Both the position numbers and the translations under genes were made by a program. From Agrocybe praecox (taxonomy: Eukaryota > Basidiomycota > Agaricomycetes > Agaricales > Agrocybaceae): DNA of 64,000 nucleotides. The notes below the pieces were generated by a model. It made no database searches. It saw only the letters and a program-made list of their open reading frames with translations, and was not told the DNA's origin. Of this stretch, positions 11,438 through 23,107 are shown one piece after another (position 1 is the stretch's first letter; every line of letters starts with the position of its first letter). The stretch covers positions 3,201,618 to 3,265,617 of the forward strand of contig OZ024850.1 in assembly GCA_964017145.1 (NCBI GenBank). Reading direction: 5' to 3'.

Positions 11438-13768
11438 AGGACCCAATCCACCAAGACGTAGCCACGACGCAGGAGGATGGCTGGGACCGCTAGTCTTCTG
11501 CCGATTACCGCAGTACCCTGGGTCGACGTGATCGTCAGAATGAAAGAAAAATACACTGGCAAAAGCATTGGCCCAAAGTTATGGCAAAGCAGTTATTCCT
11601 TCAGGTTCGCAACTTTCGAAGAAAAAGGTACACCTCATTTAAAAGGTTAAAGTGTTCTGTTAGCGGCTATCAGCAAGTGCCGCTTAACGGCATGGTGATT
11701 ATTAGTGCAGTCGGACATTCAATCTCATCTTCGGCAATTGGAGCCTGACTCCGATAACCTGGGATGCTCTCCAACACTTGGGGAAGACCGAAGGCGTTAT
11801 TTCTGCCAAACTCTGGGTCACGGCCCACAATGTATATATTTGACCTCAGCTCTCTACTACTTACACTTCCCAATGAGGTATAAGACCTCTCCCAGGGATA
11901 TTATAAGAGTAAATCAACTTGTTCTCCAGATATGAAACCTATTTACTATGCGGACCTTGCAAGGGTTACAAATGCCACCCCTACTTACTGAGTGCTGATG
12001 AAGGTGATCTCGGAGCAGAAAAGAAGCGTTAGCAAGCGTCGCAAAACACTTAAACGAATATAGACAACAAAGTTGACGGTAAAGTTTCCGGATTTCCGCC
12101 GCTGTAACACTTGAACATCTCTGCAACTGAACACGCGTTCCGGAGAAGAATTTTACTCAAAGAAACATAAATTGCGCTCTAAAAATGACACTGACAAGTA
12201 AGATATATATACAACGAGAACAAACGAGCTTTCAAAGTCCGAACCACGCTGAGTTAGTACTCGCACTTGGTCAATGTACTCTCCATCTTTCCATGCTATT
12301 TGATCGGGCGCTTACAAAGAGATGCAGATAGGGAAGTATGTACGAGTTCAGAGTCAACGAGTTTTTTTCCATCATAGCTCAGCCATACATATCTTATCAA
12401 TGATGTAACAATCCAAGCGGAAGGTCCGTGGAATCCAAGTGATTTCTCCCACCAAAAAATTATCTAGCAAGACCGGCGGTGCTAGGCTGTCACCAGCAGC
12501 CCAGGGACATCATCCATCAAAGACCCAGACCGTTGTGTTGGCCAAACCACAAGGATCAGTGGCTACGTTTCAGAGCTATATACATACCCTCAAATCCAAG
12601 CACGTCAAACAAACAAAACCACGTTAGAGGTATACGTAGAGAATCCCCAAGGTTGAAGAAATTTGAGCAAAATTATAGGCAACTTCTGCCTGACAATATA
12701 TACAAAGTTGATAGTACATATGCTCAGCTACTATCTTATAGTCGCTGTAAGCATCAAAAAATGACTATCCAGCGGCAATCACAGAGAATCCATTTGCGAA
12801 TGGAACATTCCACATGGCGCCTGTAAGGTCAAAGCATTCACGTTTCGACGGATTGACAAATTATTCAGGAAAATTAGCACTGGTTGTAATAGGGTTACTT
12901 CTCACCGCGAATTCTAGGACTCTTGCGAGAAAAGTGCAACGAAAGGATAACTCTACAGTGAATGATATGTCATAGATCTCTGGGCATTGCTTAGTAAAAG
13001 GAATATTAGTAATAGTAGGCTGTAGTGCTTGGTTCGAAGATGGATCAGTATCATATGCGCGTGTTTAGTAGTAAGGCACACAGAAAGAAAGATTAGTCCA
13101 AAAATCAGATTGCATTGAAATATATTGATACAGTGAGGAAATATCCTTCTGATTCGTAAAAGTGAGTCAGAGAGCTGAAAGGCTTGTCAAAAGCGCGACG
13201 CGTTTGGACACGTGATCAATTTAGGACCGAACGCGGAGGCGGTTGCCGAATTATATTTCCCGGCTTTTCTTGTGGCTTACCACCATGATACACTTTCTTT
13301 GAAAACTACGCGTTCGATTCTACTCAAATACTCTGATTCCCAAACGACTGTGTACCTTTAAAGGTGGACGTTGGGGACGGACACGGAACTCACGGGGCCG
13401 GCTTTCTCCTGACAGTCGCGTCCCGCAACCTGTCTACAGAGCATCAACGTCTTTCCTGGGAAGCGGTGGGCTGTATAGAATGACGCGCCTGAAAATCCGT
13501 CTTTTTGTTATTTTACAAGCAGAATCCATCAAATGACGCGTCATTTGACTTTCCTTAAATCAAGAACACCTTCTTTCCAACTATCTCCACACGTACGGGC
13601 CGCGTTAAGACTCGTTGCTAGTTTCTGGGTGCAATGTCAGCGAGAATTACGGACCGAATATGTCATAGGGATGTATGATGTACAGGCAGTGACTGAAGAT
13701 GGAGACCTATTTAGTTAGCAAGTCGAAATGGGGCCAGACAGTAAAGTCGCCTATTTCGAAAGCATGGT
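11438..13768. other. Long intergenic stretch, 2.3 kb
   Basis: No protein family, splice-consistent exon series or RNA gene was recognised on either strand. Short open frames exist (for example 11914-12126 on the minus strand and 12479-12826 on the plus strand), but they lack codon pattern or neighbours that would support them. The right end holds a 20-bp perfect palindrome (listed separately) and the promoter of the glycosidase. Confidence 0.5.
13529..13548. promoter_or_regulatory. 20-bp perfect palindrome upstream of the GH127 gene
   Basis: TCAAATGACGCGTCATTTGA equals its own reverse complement. It lies about 220-240 bases before the proposed GH127 start. Such a site could bind a dimeric transcription factor. 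The centre includes ACGCGT and two outward TGAC half-sites. The binding role is inference. Confidence 0.35.
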
Positions 13769-14103
13769 ATGAGTTCGTGTTTGATTTCTAACGGATTTGT
13801 TTTGGGTAACGAACTCCATCATGAACAGAAATCAGTGCAGATATTCTTATTATTGCTTCAAGCCGCGGCAGCTCTTGGGGCGACTTGTGAGTTCTTTGCA
13901 GTATGGTTTAATCATGCACTCTTTAATTAAGGGGAAACAGTGCAGAAGCCATTATATCAGCGTGTGCCAACTGGCGCGGTGAAACCGTCAGGATGGGCTT
14001 TAGATCAAGCTAAAGTCCAGGCGAACGGTCTAGCAGGTCATCTTCGTGATTTTGATAGTTAGTAAGTAGCCGAACAGTAGGCGTGAGACGAGGATTTAAC
14101 TGG

Positions 14104-14142
<39 letters not shown>

Positions 14143-16967
14143 GTCAATGGGTCTATTTGGATTGAAGGAGGATCTATCGAATACAGCGACATGCATGAGT
14201 CGGCTCCGTATTGGTTGTAGGTTTTCAACTCCACGCTATGACGCCAATATGTGACTTAAGGATCGCATTTATAGCAACGGAATGGTTTCTCTTGCCTTTC
14301 AATTGGAGGACGAGCGCCTCCTCGGTCAAGTCAGGTCGTTCTTAGACTGGACGCTTGATCATCAGGGTGAAGATGGTTGGATTGGGCCAGAACCTTTCGT
14401 GGCAAATGCGACTATTCCAAGACTGGTTTGGCCCCGTTATCTAATGCTATTGGGCCTGATTGTATGTCGCTTCGTCCAAAGTATTCATTCGACCATAACT
14501 GACAATAAATCAGCAATATGCAGAGGCTGATTCTACTCAAACCGAACGAATTGTAGACTCCATGCATCGGTTCCTCTCCTTGGCAAATACGATATGGAAA
14601 ACTGGGCAGCAAGGCGTTCCTTCCATGGGTTTCCAGTTTGACTATCAATATGTTCGCTGGGAAGAGGTACTTTAATTATCTAAAGTTTACTTTCATCTCT
14701 GACGTAGAAATAGTTGGTTTATGCGCTCCAATGGTTGTACGATACAGCACCTCGAGGTATACAGTCCCTTGAATTGTGGCAACATGCGTTTTAACGCCAA
14801 TTTTTCTTCCCAGGAAAGGAGGCGGAGCTTCTTGAAACGATGCAACTCGTCAGAGACTCTGGGTTCTCCTGGAAGAACGATTGGTTTACGGAAGCGATTT
14901 TCCCGAAACAAGCTGTCCCCGCTGATAAACTCACGATGCAGACGTGAGTTCAATTTAAGTTTCTCGGTTTGTCGATTCACCTAAATGGCCTTTTCTATTT
15001 CAGACACGGAGTCAACACTGCTGAAGGTTTGCGAGACCCTTACTTTAAGTATGACGCACAGCTTATACTATAATAACCAGCTCTGAAGTCAGAGGCATTG
15101 GCATGGCGTTTCACTGCTGACCCAAGCGACCGCCAAAACACATTTGATAGATTGGATATGCTCTATCAATACCATGGACGTGCTTCCGGTGTGTTTAAAA
15201 GTGATAGATTGAGCATTCCCGAACGTGAACTAATACATCTGAGCTCAGGGACGTTTTCTGCCGACGAACATATCGCTGGACTCGACCCATCTCGTGGGTA
15301 AGTGGATACCTAGTAAATGTTCTTTCCAATGCGTTGACATGGCTTTAATATCAGGACTGAATTATGTGCCGTCGTGTGCGTCTGATTGATTCTTCAAAAA
15401 AATACATCGTCCTAAACCCTTTATGATTACAGAGAACAGATATTTTCACTCGCAACAATTTACTCGATTTTTGGCAACAATTCCGTTGCAGACAGAGCGG
15501 AAAAAATCGGTACGTTCTCTCCACTATATGGCCAAATTTTATGTACTCAACGCACCCATAACGTAGCCTACAATGCTCTTCCTGCGGGCATTATGCACGA
15601 CTGGTGGTGTGAGTTTCAATCATCCAACTTCGTGGTCAGGCTTTGCTCACCTTCTGTATGCAGCCCATCAATACGATCAAGAGGGTAAACCAAAATCAAT
15701 AAAACGATTATGAGGCCTGCTAATCGATATGCGCTAGTCAACCAAATTTGGGCTCAAAATATGGACCCGAGTCCTTGGGTAAATAATGGGCCCAATTCCA
15801 ATGTGTTTGGGTTTGAACCGTGAGTACCTGCATCGTCCCAAAACATAACATCTATTGATGTCCTTGATCCTATTCACAGCAACTACCCATGCTGCACAGT
15901 AAACCACCCACAAGCTTATCCCAAATTCTGGTCTCATTCTTTTATGACTGACGAGACTCGTGGTTCTCTTGTCCATACTTTCCTTGGTCCAGCTACATTT
16001 TCAGGGGCAGTTGGGAAATCCCAAGTTCAAGGTAACTCATACTTTCTCAGTCATTGTCATTTCCACTGATATCTTGTCCACCAGTCTCTGCTGACACCTT
16101 ATATCCATTTGGCATGACATTCAAGTATACAATTAAGGCATCTCATCCATTCACGTTCCAGATACGAATCCCGGAATGGGCCAAGAACAAAGACAGCACT
16201 ATAAGTATCAATCGATCCAAGATAACCAGTGTAAAGCCCGACGTGTCTACATCTTTGCAAGCTGCTCAGGTTCGAGGCCTATTTACTCATCATATTATAA
16301 TATCTCAAACTACTCCAAGGTTCCAGCAGGGACGACTACGATAGAGATGACACTTAATGCGCCCCTAGAAATTGAATTGCGCACCAACAATGCTGTCGCT
16401 ATCACCCGCGGACCACTCAACTACGCACTCGAAATCGCCTACAATACAACCTCGGCTCCAGGATTGAGGTATGCTTGAAACTTTATTAAAACAGTGCCCT
16501 TGAGATTGATATACTGTCATAGGTCTGCTCAGGCTCTGGTAGATGTTGAAAGGCTGTTCCCTGATGCCCCTCCACAATATATCACACCTGTGAGCAACGC
16601 CGTCTATGAGGAATTGCTGTTCAATTTCTGAAGTTACTTGTTAAAGACTGATAATCATACACGTGACAACACTTTGCTACCAACGGCCGAATGGCGACTG
16701 GCTATCGACCCCAGCTCAATCAAAGTCAATGACCTCTCAGCCCACGTTTCTTCAATGCCCTACTATGCATGGGCACCTGGAGCGCAGCCCATCTCCATGA
16801 GCGCAACTGCATGCCAAATTAATTGGGAACTAGTCTCGGGAACCGCATCGGCTCCTCCTACGAGCCCGAACACATGTATCGGCAGGCCTGTTCAGGCCAA
16901 GCTCGTTCCCTTCGCAGCCGCAAAGCTCCGCTTGGGCGAAATACCCACGGCGAAAATCCCGTCCTAG
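13769..16967 (+). CDS. Secreted GH127/DUF1680 glycoside hydrolase (beta-L-arabinofuranosidase type)
   Basis: Nineteen exons can be traced from about 13769 to a TAG at 16965. The first exon ends in a hydrophobic run ([13 protein letters not shown]) that fits a secretion signal. The exact start is the weakest point; the ATG at 13769 is in frame but gives a long N-terminus. The mature part begins [17 protein letters not shown], then [24 protein letters not shown] and [23 protein letters not shown] and [19 protein letters not shown] follow. In characterised GH127 enzymes a Glu and three Cys bind zinc, and one Cys is the nucleophile; all have visible counterparts here (TELC and PCC). The enzyme family removes L-arabinofuranose from plant cell-wall glycans. 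Intron 2 contains a (TC)17 tract. Confidence 0.85.
14106..14139 (+). repeat. (TC)17 microsatellite inside an intron
   Basis: Thirty-four uninterrupted bases of TC repeat run directly into the AG acceptor (14140-14141) of the intron 14062-14141 in the GH127 gene. The tract therefore takes the place of the polypyrimidine tract. Confidence 0.9.
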
Positions 16968-17315
16968 TCAGGTTGAATGGGGAGCTAGAGTATGAGGAGC
17001 TATGCTGCTGCAGGGTATTTTGTAACTCCTTCATCATGTTTTTGTTATCCATGGTATATCGTGTTCGGCAGACTGAATACAATCGATTATTGTCAAGCTA
17101 GTCTCCCGAATCCGGACCGCGGCCTGGGGTTTCATTTAACTGTCCGACTGATCATCGATGACTCGAGCACTCTTTGGATTCGTCCCCGCGTCATTACCCT
17201 TCACCTTGGATATCGTCAACCAACCATTATAAAACAATAAAAGTACGAACACAGATACGTGGTGGACAGTGAAGCCGCTTGATTTCGGCAAAAATCGCTC
17301 GGCACATAGTTTAGA
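16968..17315. other. Intergenic, 348 bp
   Basis: Short spacer between the glycosidase and the F-box gene, both on the plus strand. No feature beyond presumed UTRs and promoter is seen. Confidence 0.5.
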
Positions 17316-18761
17316 ATGTCGTTGGAAAGCGATAGTGACAACGTCTGTCCAAAGAGGGCCCGTATACAGGACCTGCCCATCGAACTTCTCATCCTCATCT
17401 TTGAAAATTGTTTTGAAATTTTCAAATTAGAACAGGATCTGCATCCCCAAGTTTCCAACCCACCATGGCATTTTATCAGCGGTAGCCTTAATGAAGACAT
17501 GAAGCCTACCTCCGACTTGGATAGATTCCACTATTTGAGACTTCAAACGAGGTTTCCTTCGGCGATTGCTGGAGTTTCACAGTTCTGGAGCGATATCCTA
17601 TCCTCAACGCCGATGTATTGGAGCGAGCTTATTTTCTATCTGGACTCAAAAGCAAACGCACTTGAAGATTTTGCAGCTCAACTTACGTGGTCGGGGAATT
17701 TGCCCATCGATATCATCATTCTAGGAAAAGTGTACCGACCATCCTCTTCCTATGGCCTTTCTCGAGAAGTCCAGCAATTATCGTCAGCCATGGAATTGCT
17801 TAGTCCACATGTTCATCGATGTCGAAGCATACTCGTTGAAACACGTTTGGCTTCATCACTCTCGGTGGTACAGGACACTATTTTTCAGCACGATTCCAAC
17901 GACTTATTGTCATCCGTGTGCCTCGTGTCAGGATTTGCTGATGATAAATTTCCATCGTCAACGCGGTATATGCCCACTTTACGGACAATTCCATCCTTGA
18001 AAAATTTAGCAATCTGTGGAAGAGATTTCTACAATCTCCACGGCGACTGGCTTCCGCTTCAAGCCAATTTACAGCAGCTCGTAATCTCTGATTGCCATCT
18101 TTCAAACTTGAACTTCGAATACGTTTTGGAAGCCATTGAAGGTTTGGACAACCTCCAAAAACTGAAGTTCAAGAATGTGTATTTCAAAATTAATCGCTTT
18201 ATGGCTTCATCTTCGATCACGATCAACATTTTCGACCTTCATCTGGAAGATATCCACCTTGCAATTATACAAGAACTTTTTAGGCTTTGCGTATTCGACG
18301 AACTGGAGTCCATGCACTTCACGCGCTGTACTGTTGATTGCTTGCCTTCGTGCGAAATTTTGGTTCTAGAGGACATCCAAGCAAATCCCAATTTCCCACT
18401 GGAGTTGACATTAGGAGAATGGGATGGACTTTCATTATGGGTCGGTAATTATCATGGGTTTACCGACTCATTTCTCGACGTTTTACGGCGAATTGATGGA
18501 AACACGGAGGAGTTCAGATGTCCGTGGATGGAAAACCTCTATTTGTATGGACTCCCAACGGTTTCTATAAAAAAGCTCAAGAAATTAATCAAACGACGCA
18601 ATCAAGACATTGACTACAACGATCCCGAATGGCGCAACAAAGAATATGATGGTCCGATCATATCGAAGTTGTCGATTGAACGATGCGCAATCGCTGAGTT
18701 GACACCGGAAGATATGGAATGGTTTCGCTCTCGCGTTTTGGAATTCATATATATTCCATAA
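17316..18761 (+). CDS. F-box protein
   Basis: A single uninterrupted frame of 481 residues, unusual beside its intron-rich neighbours. An N-terminal F-box-like segment (IQDLPIELLILIFENCFE, residues about 17-34) would dock on Skp1 in an SCF ubiquitin ligase. The family feature GVSQFWSDILSSTPMYWSEL follows. The C-terminal part has irregular leucine-rich segments (LQQLVISDCHLSNLNFEYV, then LDNLQKLKFKNVYF) that resemble the degenerate LRRs of Agaricomycete F-box families, which recognise unknown substrates. The start is the first ATG in frame. The substrate cannot be predicted. Confidence 0.85.
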   Translation: MSLESDSDNVCPKRARIQDLPIELLILIFENCFEIFKLEQDLHPQVSNPPWHFISGSLNEDMKPTSDLDRFHYLRLQTRFPSAIAGVSQFWSDILSSTPMYWSELIFYLDSKANALEDFAAQLTWSGNLPIDIIILGKVYRPSSSYGLSREVQQLSSAMELLSPHVHRCRSILVETRLASSLSVVQDTIFQHDSNDLLSSVCLVSGFADDKFPSSTRYMPTLRTIPSLKNLAICGRDFYNLHGDWLPLQANLQQLVISDCHLSNLNFEYVLEAIEGLDNLQKLKFKNVYFKINRFMASSSITINIFDLHLEDIHLAIIQELFRLCVFDELESMHFTRCTVDCLPSCEILVLEDIQANPNFPLELTLGEWDGLSLWVGNYHGFTDSFLDVLRRIDGNTEEFRCPWMENLYLYGLPTVSIKKLKKLIKRRNQDIDYNDPEWRNKEYDGPIISKLSIERCAIAELTPEDMEWFRSRVLEFIYIP

Positions 18762-18978
18762 CATGCGTTGCGTATATACTTTCATAGTGCGTTAACTCAT
18801 GTTTACGAAGCCTTAAAATATTCAAATGGGGTGCTAGTTAACATAGGTACTACACGAGGTCTAAGCAAGGGAAATGCATGTGTGATATACGATTCCATAT
18901 ACATACCCTCGATTCTTCAGTTCCAAACACACACTCGCTCTCTCTCAGATACCCACATCAAGGTCGAACAAGATACTT

Positions 18979-20049
18979 ATGCCCACTAGAAGGTCAACTA
19001 TGTCCGGAACAGTAGCCAATTTCCTCAATGCTGTCCGCCCAGGCACCAATAACCACAATCGCCTGGCCGTACCGACCAAGATGAGCAAACAGCTCTCGTC
19101 ATCCTCAACAACCTTTCTTCCCATTACATCTCTCCATGGTATGATTTTATATACGTTGTTGTCGCGTTTAAAGGCATGGGCAAACGATATCTGCTTTAGG
19201 CAAGGTGGCAGTTGTGACTGGTTCATCGCGCTCGATTGGTGCGGCTATTGCGAAATGCTTGGGTGAACATGGTGCAAACGTGGTCGTCAACTACGTGAGC
19301 GACGAGAGATCTGCAGAAGAAGTCGTCCAGGCCATACGTTCTCACGGGAAAGGAGGTGCAATTTCTGTCAAAGCTGATACCTCGAGTTTGGAGGGCGGGC
19401 AGCATCTACTCCATGAAGCTATTAGGACCTTTGGGAAGATCGATATCCTTGTTCTCAATGCAGGGATCATGGGCAGCAAAACACTGTCGGAGCTGGACGA
19501 ACCTTTTTACGAGTCGCATTTTAATATCAATGTCAAGGCCCCGTTATTTATGGCTAAAGCCGCGGCCCCATTACTTCCTTCCCGTGAGTTTCGTATATGA
19601 TTCATTTTCTGATAATATTCAAGGAATGAAAAAAAAAAGCTGGTGGCCGTATCATCTTTTTCTCCTCTAGTCTCACCAGCTCGTCGTCTGTGACACCGAA
19701 CGCCCTTTGCTACGTGGCTACCAAAGGCGCGATCGAGCAAATTTCCCGGGTCCTTGCGAAAGACCTTGGCAGTAGAGGAATAACGGTCAACACTGTTTCT
19801 CCTGGGCCTGTCGACACACCCGCGTTCCGCGAAGGAAAGTCCCAGAGTATCATTGACTCTATCGCGAAGCAGAGTCCAGCGAGGAAGCTCGCGGAACCTG
19901 ATGATATCTCTCCAATCGTAGGTTTCCTTGCGAGCCCTGCTGCACAGTGGATAAACGGTCAGAACATCCAGGTTAACGGGGTGAGTTATCACAGTAGTTT
20001 GATCCCTTTTCCAAATTCTGATTTTTTTTTGTAGGGATCGGTCCTATAA
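18979..20049 (+). CDS. Short-chain dehydrogenase/reductase (SDR)
   Basis: NAD(P)(H)-dependent oxidoreductase with a Rossmann fold. Exons 18979-19138, 19200-19583, 19640-19980 and 20035-20049 give 299 residues. After an N-terminal extension of about 54 residues the cofactor motif TGSSRSIG appears; the usual TGxxxGIG has Ser in place of the second Gly. The NAG motif (LVLNAGIMG) and the catalytic YVATK (Tyr-x3-Lys) with an upstream Ser-rich strand follow. The C-terminus has ITVNTVSPGPVDTP and GQNIQVNGG. The profile resembles classical SDRs of the 3-ketoacyl-ACP reductase or versicolorin reductase type; the substrate is unknown. The last exon encodes only four residues and the stop. The gene converges on the NACHT gene with about 400 bases between the two ends. 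Confidence 0.9.
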
Positions 20050-20447
20050 TTTTCGCCATCGCGTCCTATGAAATTTGTTAGCTATATATGTCTCTCTGAA
20101 CTATAAATCGTTTACAAAGATTTACTTATTTGAAAAATCGCGTTTTGGCCGTGTGCTAGACGGTTCTACCACCAAGGTAGAAAGGCACGGAGCGATAATG
20201 GGAAGACAACGGCGTAAAACGTGGGTGCAAAGGATAGAGATAAGCTACACGAAGGCCTGCCAATCCCAATAACACTTGTCGTAATCCAAGTACCAATATT
20301 TCTTTGCATCTGGTGGAAGATGCAGCACTTTGCGCAGCTTATTCTCGACGTATTCTGGCATCTTATCATGGGGCTCGTAGTTATTTTGGGTTTCCGCGAT
20401 AATTTTGTTTTGCTCCTGGGCAATCCATACACAAGATGAATAAATAT
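20050..20447. other. Convergent spacer, 398 bp
   Basis: Lies between the 3' ends of the SDR and NACHT genes. A 68-codon minus-strand frame (20451-20245) is open here but could not be spliced to either neighbour. Confidence 0.4.
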
Positions 20448-23107
20448 TCACAGATGTAGATGTAAAATATCGCGGTTGCTATCTATTTGTTTCTGTTCCT
20501 CCAGACTAACTTCAATGTGTAAATGACGTTGGAAATCTTCGAAATCCATTTCTTTGCCGTTCCAGGTCGACTCTCGTATTGTGTTGATTTGTAGTCCTAG
20601 CCGACATATGCGATTTAGGTTTTAACCATTTACGTGTACTTTTACTAGAATGGTGCACTCACCTCCATAAATTGTTTGATGCTCATGCGCGCCCCGAGTT
20701 CATTCAAGCCTTCGAAAGACTGCAGGAATTCAGGCTGGGAATAAATTGCCAATAGAAGTTTATAGATGTCTCTATCCATTGGAAAATGATTTATGATCCT
20801 TTGAAGCGTTATCCATCCTATTCGTCTATATAAATCAATTCAACAATCAGATAGTATTTTACGTCGAAGCGTCAATAACGAAGACGTACTCTTTGTCCTT
20901 ATCCGGACTTGCGCTACTTAGGCACGATGTTGCAGGATCTACGAACCAGGATTTCTTCGGATAAAACTCCTTAGCCCGTGTACGATCCCAAAAAAACTGG
21001 TATACAGGTAAACCGTGCGCAGAACGTGGATCGCCCTCTGAACTATGAAGTAAAGCAGCTTCACGTAAAATCATACGGTCCTCAGAATTGGTTATTGATC
21101 TGAGGCCTATGAGACTTTCAAGCTCGTGCCAGTCATGGATATTATTATTCAAGGCAAGGCTTGCAAAGAGGTAACGAGAGGCATGGATCTCAGAGATGCG
21201 GATAAGTCGCGATCTCAGCCATTTGTCGAAGTTATTGATGTATTGCGAATATAGTTGACCATCCGGAGACTGAAATAAATAAAATTCACGTTGGCTTTTG
21301 ACCGGTCTTGAACTGTAGGATAACTAACCTGGGTGTCCAACCATTTCAACAGGCATTGAACGTCTGCATCGAACGCATCAACAGTAAACTTGTCCACTGA
21401 TAATTGTGCGAGGAGAGGATAAACTACCCTGCGACTGAGGCGCAAATCTAACCAAGTAATGAATGGGAACCCCTCTAAAAAATCCAGGAGTTCCTGGGTT
21501 GGGGCAGCTTCAGAGCAATGCATAACAAAACCATCAATCAAATATTCATCTCCTATGGAAGAGAAATTGCCTGCATGAATGAATGAGTGAGGGCTAATAC
21601 ACGATTAGAGAATAGAATACCTGAGATCAATACACTGCCACAGCGCTGGGCCAAGGAAGCGTGGGCTTTCCGTTTCTCGACGAAGAATTTGCCCGACCTC
21701 TCTTCATCGCATAGAAAGTCTGGTAATGATGCATGAAGAAGGCGAATTGCATCAGAAGCGGAGTTATCCTCTGGGATATGGAGCACTGAATGCAGGTCAA
21801 CTAAGGCTACTTGAAGTTCGCCGGATCGGAAGCCAAGAAAGCTTTCGATATTGGAAGGAGTGAGTTTAAATTGGCGGCCACTCACTTCCGGTTTTCTGCT
21901 CGATTCAATTTCGGAGTAGATCAGACAAGCAAATGTTTGCCACACTTTTTTGAAATCATGGAGAGATTCAAAGATATGAGTATATAGAGCATCCAGTTCC
22001 GCATACGGTGAACTTCCGTCGAGGCGAGGCTTCAGTTTGAGAACAATATCCAGCATATTGTCAGGCAGGCAATGTCGTGATTCGATGAACTTCATCACTG
22101 TAGAGGCGTATATAAATTGCCCAGAGGATTTCCAAACCAGAAAAGTTACACTGTTTTTGGAGGGCCATGAAGAAGGGAGGTCATTTCTTGCTGGATGTGT
22201 CGCCTTAATGTCTGAAAACCTTGCATTCAGAAATAGTCTGATGTCTGCGTCAGGATCATATTTATCATCCAGAACGAGCTGCCATGTCAATGAGCTCGTG
22301 GATTCGCGTTTGAATGCCTCTCTGATACTCTGTTCAGGCCGACTAGCAATCATGAGCCGGAATAGGAGCGATAGATCTGTGAGTGCAGAGGTTAATGTTG
22401 ATATGATCTCTTGTTGTACTCTCCAGTCGCCACATTCATCCAGTCCGTCGAGGATGACGAGTCGTGCGTTTGAATTCATACCAGTGGGGAATACATCAAC
22501 GATGGGTTGGACGAGTAATGTACTCAGCTGAGACTCCAGCGAGTTAGAGAGTATAAGAGGGTCGCGAAGGATGGCTGCGCCTATAGCGTTACGCAAGTCG
22601 GGTATAGCCAACATGATTCGGTATGTTAAAGTGGCTATGAGACGTTCGGAGCTGTTGAGGCCGTTGTCTGTTCGGAAAAAGAAAAAATCGGCGGCAAGCA
22701 GTCCATCTTTTTTGCACATATCAGCTATGGAACGGGCGATGCTGGATTTGCCCGAGCCAGCGGGACCGTGCTCCCACAATATAGGGTAAGAGCAAATTGG
22801 ATCTCTAACCCAATTCATGATTTCTTTGAGTATTGCCTCTCGAGTACCTGGGTGGCATTTAGGCATCTCGTAAACTTTTCCCGAATCGTGGTGTGCGCCA
22901 AGTGCAACATTGGCGCGAAGGATGTCGATTCCTGAAGACAGTGTTTCTCTCCGTAAACCATACTGAGTTATTTGGTGTAAATCACGCACCTTTCTCGGGT
23001 GAGTTGTCTGCATGCACTGCAATATTTCCGTGTGTTGTGTAGCTGTGAATACCCCCGGTGACAGTAAGCTGATTATTGGCTTGCAGTTGTGTTTCATTTT
23101 TGTTCAT
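20448..23107 (-). CDS. NACHT-domain NTPase (fungal NLR-like)
   Basis: Six minus-strand exons (23107-22990, 22931-21621, 21552-21329, 21269-20863, 20825-20663, 20570-20448) sum to 2346 bases, giving 781 residues. After a short N-terminal region comes the family lead-in HHDSGKVYEMPKCHPGTR, a Walker A (GPAGSGKSSIARS) and a Walker B (LVILDGLDEC), then MIASRPEQSI and the helical part of the NTPase. A downstream block (RLLHASLPDFLCDEERSGKF) is typical of Agaricomycete NACHT proteins. The C-terminal 250 residues show no WD40, ankyrin or TPR repeat. Such STAND NTPases are candidates for non-self recognition or programmed cell death; that role is inferred from the family. The last intron uses an acceptor before STWNGKEMDFEDF, which restores the coding frame. 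Confidence 0.85.

Noticed and set aside
20245..20451. Minus-strand 68-codon frame with protein-like composition just after the NACHT stop
   Set aside because: It is in a different frame from the last NACHT exon, and the only GT-AG link would be an intron of about 36 bases, too short for this genome. Kept as spacer.
20448..20663. Suspected frameshift at the 3' end of the NACHT gene
   Set aside because: Using the acceptor at GAGAG|TCG (exon from 20570) restores the frame and gives 781 residues, so no mutation is needed.
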